Below are positions 14,021 through 14,979 of a stretch of DNA of 14,979 nt, piece by piece (the first letter of the stretch is position 1; the number at the start of each line of letters is the position of its first letter). Below the pieces are notes generated by a model. The model had not been told where the DNA came from. It did no database searches and worked only from the letters and a program-made list of their open reading frames with translations. Both the position numbers and the translations under genes were made by a program. This DNA comes from VGWF01 sp964423465 (GTDB taxonomy: Bacteria > Verrucomicrobiota > Kiritimatiellia > PWTM01). Location: positions 1 to 14,979 of the forward strand of contig CAYRFK010000120.1 in the NCBI GenBank assembly GCA_964423465.1, given 5' to 3'.

Positions 14021-14120
14021 GTGGCGAGTGGGGGGGGCGAGCATCGAACACCGAACATCGAACATCCAACACCGACAACAGCCAACAGCCAATACCCAAC
14101 AACCAACATCCAACGGGAAG
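14011..14120 (-). repeat. Dispersed repeat A, copy 3 (inverted, extended heptamer array)
   Basis: On the plus strand the array 14043-14114 reads ATCGAAC, ACCGAAC, ATCGAAC, ATCCAAC, a 6-bp unit ACCGAC, then AACAGCC twice, AATACCC, AACAACC, AACATCC. In reverse complement the second half matches the TTGGATG...TTGGCTG array of copies 1 and 2. This copy lacks their GCCCTCCGTAGCC module and has four more heptamers instead. A run of eight G lies at 14030-14037. It fills the gap 13985-14401 together with copy B3; no gene is seen there. Confidence 0.8.
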
Positions 14121-14160
14121 AGGCCGCCGCTCGACAGCGGCCACCTTCTGCCGGGCCGCG

Positions 14161-14320
14161 GACGACAAGGTGTACGACAAGGGAGTACGACAAGTGGAAC
14201 GAGGAAGGCCGCGAGGAAAGCTGCGATGAAGAGCGTATCCGCCCGCCCTCGGCCCTCGGATCTCGGCCCTCGCCCCTCGCCCCCTCCACCCCCAACCTTC
14301 AACCCTCCACCCTCCTGCCC
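14161..14320 (-). repeat. Dispersed repeat B, copy 3 (inverted)
   Basis: This is the reverse complement of the B element, with the identical 27-bp core at 14189-14215 and neighbouring blocks matching copies 1 and 2. Its G-rich heptamer side (minus strand, 14267-14293) has four G runs with loops of 3, 3 and 4 nt, again fitting the quadruplex pattern. The GGGGCGAGCTACGCG block of copies 1 and 2 is missing. Confidence 0.8.
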
Positions 14321-14336
14321 GCCCCTTCGGCCGGGA

Positions 14337-14393
14337 TTGCGCCGGGCACGCGCGCGGGGGTAGGATGGCGTCAGCGCGAGGGCGCGGAGGAGG
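14337..14393 (+). promoter_or_regulatory. Candidate promoter and strong ribosome site of the alcohol dehydrogenase gene
   Basis: GGAGGAGG (14386-14393) stands 8 nt before ATG 14402 and fixes that start. Further upstream TTGCGC (14337-14342) and TAGGAT (14361-14366) are 18 bp apart and form a weak sigma-70-like promoter. The ribosome site is convincing, the promoter is not. Confidence 0.45.
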
Positions 14394-14401
14394 ACGGGGC
14401 C

Positions 14402-14979
14402 ATGGCGCTGGAACTCCACACGGTGCTGCAGGCGGCGGAACGGGCGCTGGATCTTGCGCATGCCGGAGGGCTGCGCACGCCGTGCTCCGTGGTGTTTGAA
14501 AGCGGTTCCTACGGGCATCTGGGCCGCTACATCACGCCCATCTCTCCAGCGGGGCCGATCCTGGTTGTCGCGGGTCGGCACGCACAGGATCCCGCGCTTC
14601 GCGCCTTCATCGAGGATCAGTTCTGCGGCCACCAGGTCCGCTCGGTCCATTACGCCCAGGTCATCGGCGAGCCGACTTGCACGGCGATCAATGCGCACGT
14701 CGCGCTGGCGCGGCGGCTTCGTCCGCAGCTCGTGCTCGGCGTCGGCGGCGGAAGTTCCATGGATTCCGCGAAGGCCGTCGCCGCGCTGCTGACGAACGAC
14801 GGGCCGGTCGAGGACTACCTCGAGGGACTGGGCCGCGAGCGGCGGTTCGAATGCTCGCCCGCGTTGTGCGTGGCCGTGCCGACGACGGCGGGCACGGGCG
14901 CGGAGATGACCAAGAATGCGGTGATTTCCTGTCCGCGCCGCCGGTTCAAGCGCAGCCTGCGCGACGACCGGATGATCCC
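14402..14979 (+). CDS. Iron-containing alcohol dehydrogenase, N-terminal part (runs off window)
   Basis: The frame opens at ATG 14402 and is still open at the window end, giving 192 residues, about half of a normal family member (380-400). Group III (Fe-type) alcohol dehydrogenases reduce aldehydes or oxidise alcohols with NAD(P)H in the cytoplasm. The N-terminal Rossmann-like part carries the cofactor motif GVGGGSSMDSAKAVAAL, and the later PTTAGTGAEMTKNAVIS stretch is the typical family block ahead of the metal site. The metal-binding His/Asp residues lie beyond the window. GGAGGAGG 8 nt upstream supports the start. It is divergent from hrpB across the repeat-filled gap. The substrate is unknown; butanol, lactaldehyde or maleylacetate-type members cannot be told apart from this part. 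Confidence 0.93.
   Translation, partial: MALELHTVLQAAERALDLAHAGGLRTPCSVVFESGSYGHLGRYITPISPAGPILVVAGRHAQDPALRAFIEDQFCGHQVRSVHYAQVIGEPTCTAINAHVALARRLRPQLVLGVGGGSSMDSAKAVAALLTNDGPVEDYLEGLGRERRFECSPALCVAVPTTAGTGAEMTKNAVISCPRRRFKRSLRDDRMI

Noticed and set aside
14043..14114. Repeat array as a CRISPR
   Set aside because: Units are 7 bp, degenerate and without spacers; no cas genes nearby.
11238..14180. Very long minus-strand open frame overlapping hrpB
   Set aside because: It gives Arg/Pro-rich low-complexity sequence in another frame of hrpB and runs into the repeats; typical GC-rich shadow frame.
11058..14320. Insertion sequence or composite transposon around hrpB
   Set aside because: No transposase gene or target duplication is visible; the flanks are called repeats only.

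Overview
The window is very GC-rich (about two thirds G+C by eye) and comes from a Gram-negative bacterium with an outer membrane: it carries a TonB-type protein, a Tat-exported sulfatase and lipid-raft-type SPFH proteins. A Tat sulfatase, an SPFH/zinc-ribbon pair, a lone TonB protein and repeat-filled intergenic gaps would fit a member of the Planctomycetes-Verrucomicrobia-Kiritimatiellae group. This is inference only, as no rRNA or other marker gene is present.

Layout. Positions 1-762 (+) hold the C-terminal part of a sugar/H+ symporter. Positions 802-5746 (-) hold four co-directional genes. In transcription order they are a Tat-signal sulfatase, a TonB-family energy transducer, an SPFH protein ending in an excisionase-type HTH domain, and a double zinc-ribbon membrane protein. 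The last two are only 22 bp apart. Positions 5847-8578 (+), divergent from the sulfatase, hold a secreted gluzincin-type metallopeptidase whose stop overlaps the start of an MFS transporter. From 8579 onward every gap is long (317-417 bp) and filled with related repeats. Between them lie an exported protein with an in-frame TAG just before its membrane anchor (8896-10059), a ribbon-helix-helix/PIN toxin-antitoxin pair (10381-11048, +), the helicase gene hrpB (11459-13984, -) and the start of an iron-type alcohol dehydrogenase (14402 to the window edge, +).

Two patterns stand out. First, two exported proteins are each interrupted by a single in-frame amber codon at an informative place: codon 3 ahead of a Tat signal peptide, and directly before the segment carrying a C-terminal membrane anchor. 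Reading through TAG restores a sensible protein in both cases. hrpB ends normally at TAG, so a general reassignment of TAG is unlikely. Second, the 8.6-14.4 kb part is studded with composite elements built from degenerate 7-bp units, some with quadruplex-capable G runs. Copies flank the toxin-antitoxin pair as direct repeats and hrpB as inverted repeats.

The metabolic genes (sugar porter, sulfatase, TonB, alcohol dehydrogenase) fit a heterotroph living on sulfated polysaccharides. The right-hand part looks like a repeat-rich, recombination-prone neighbourhood.
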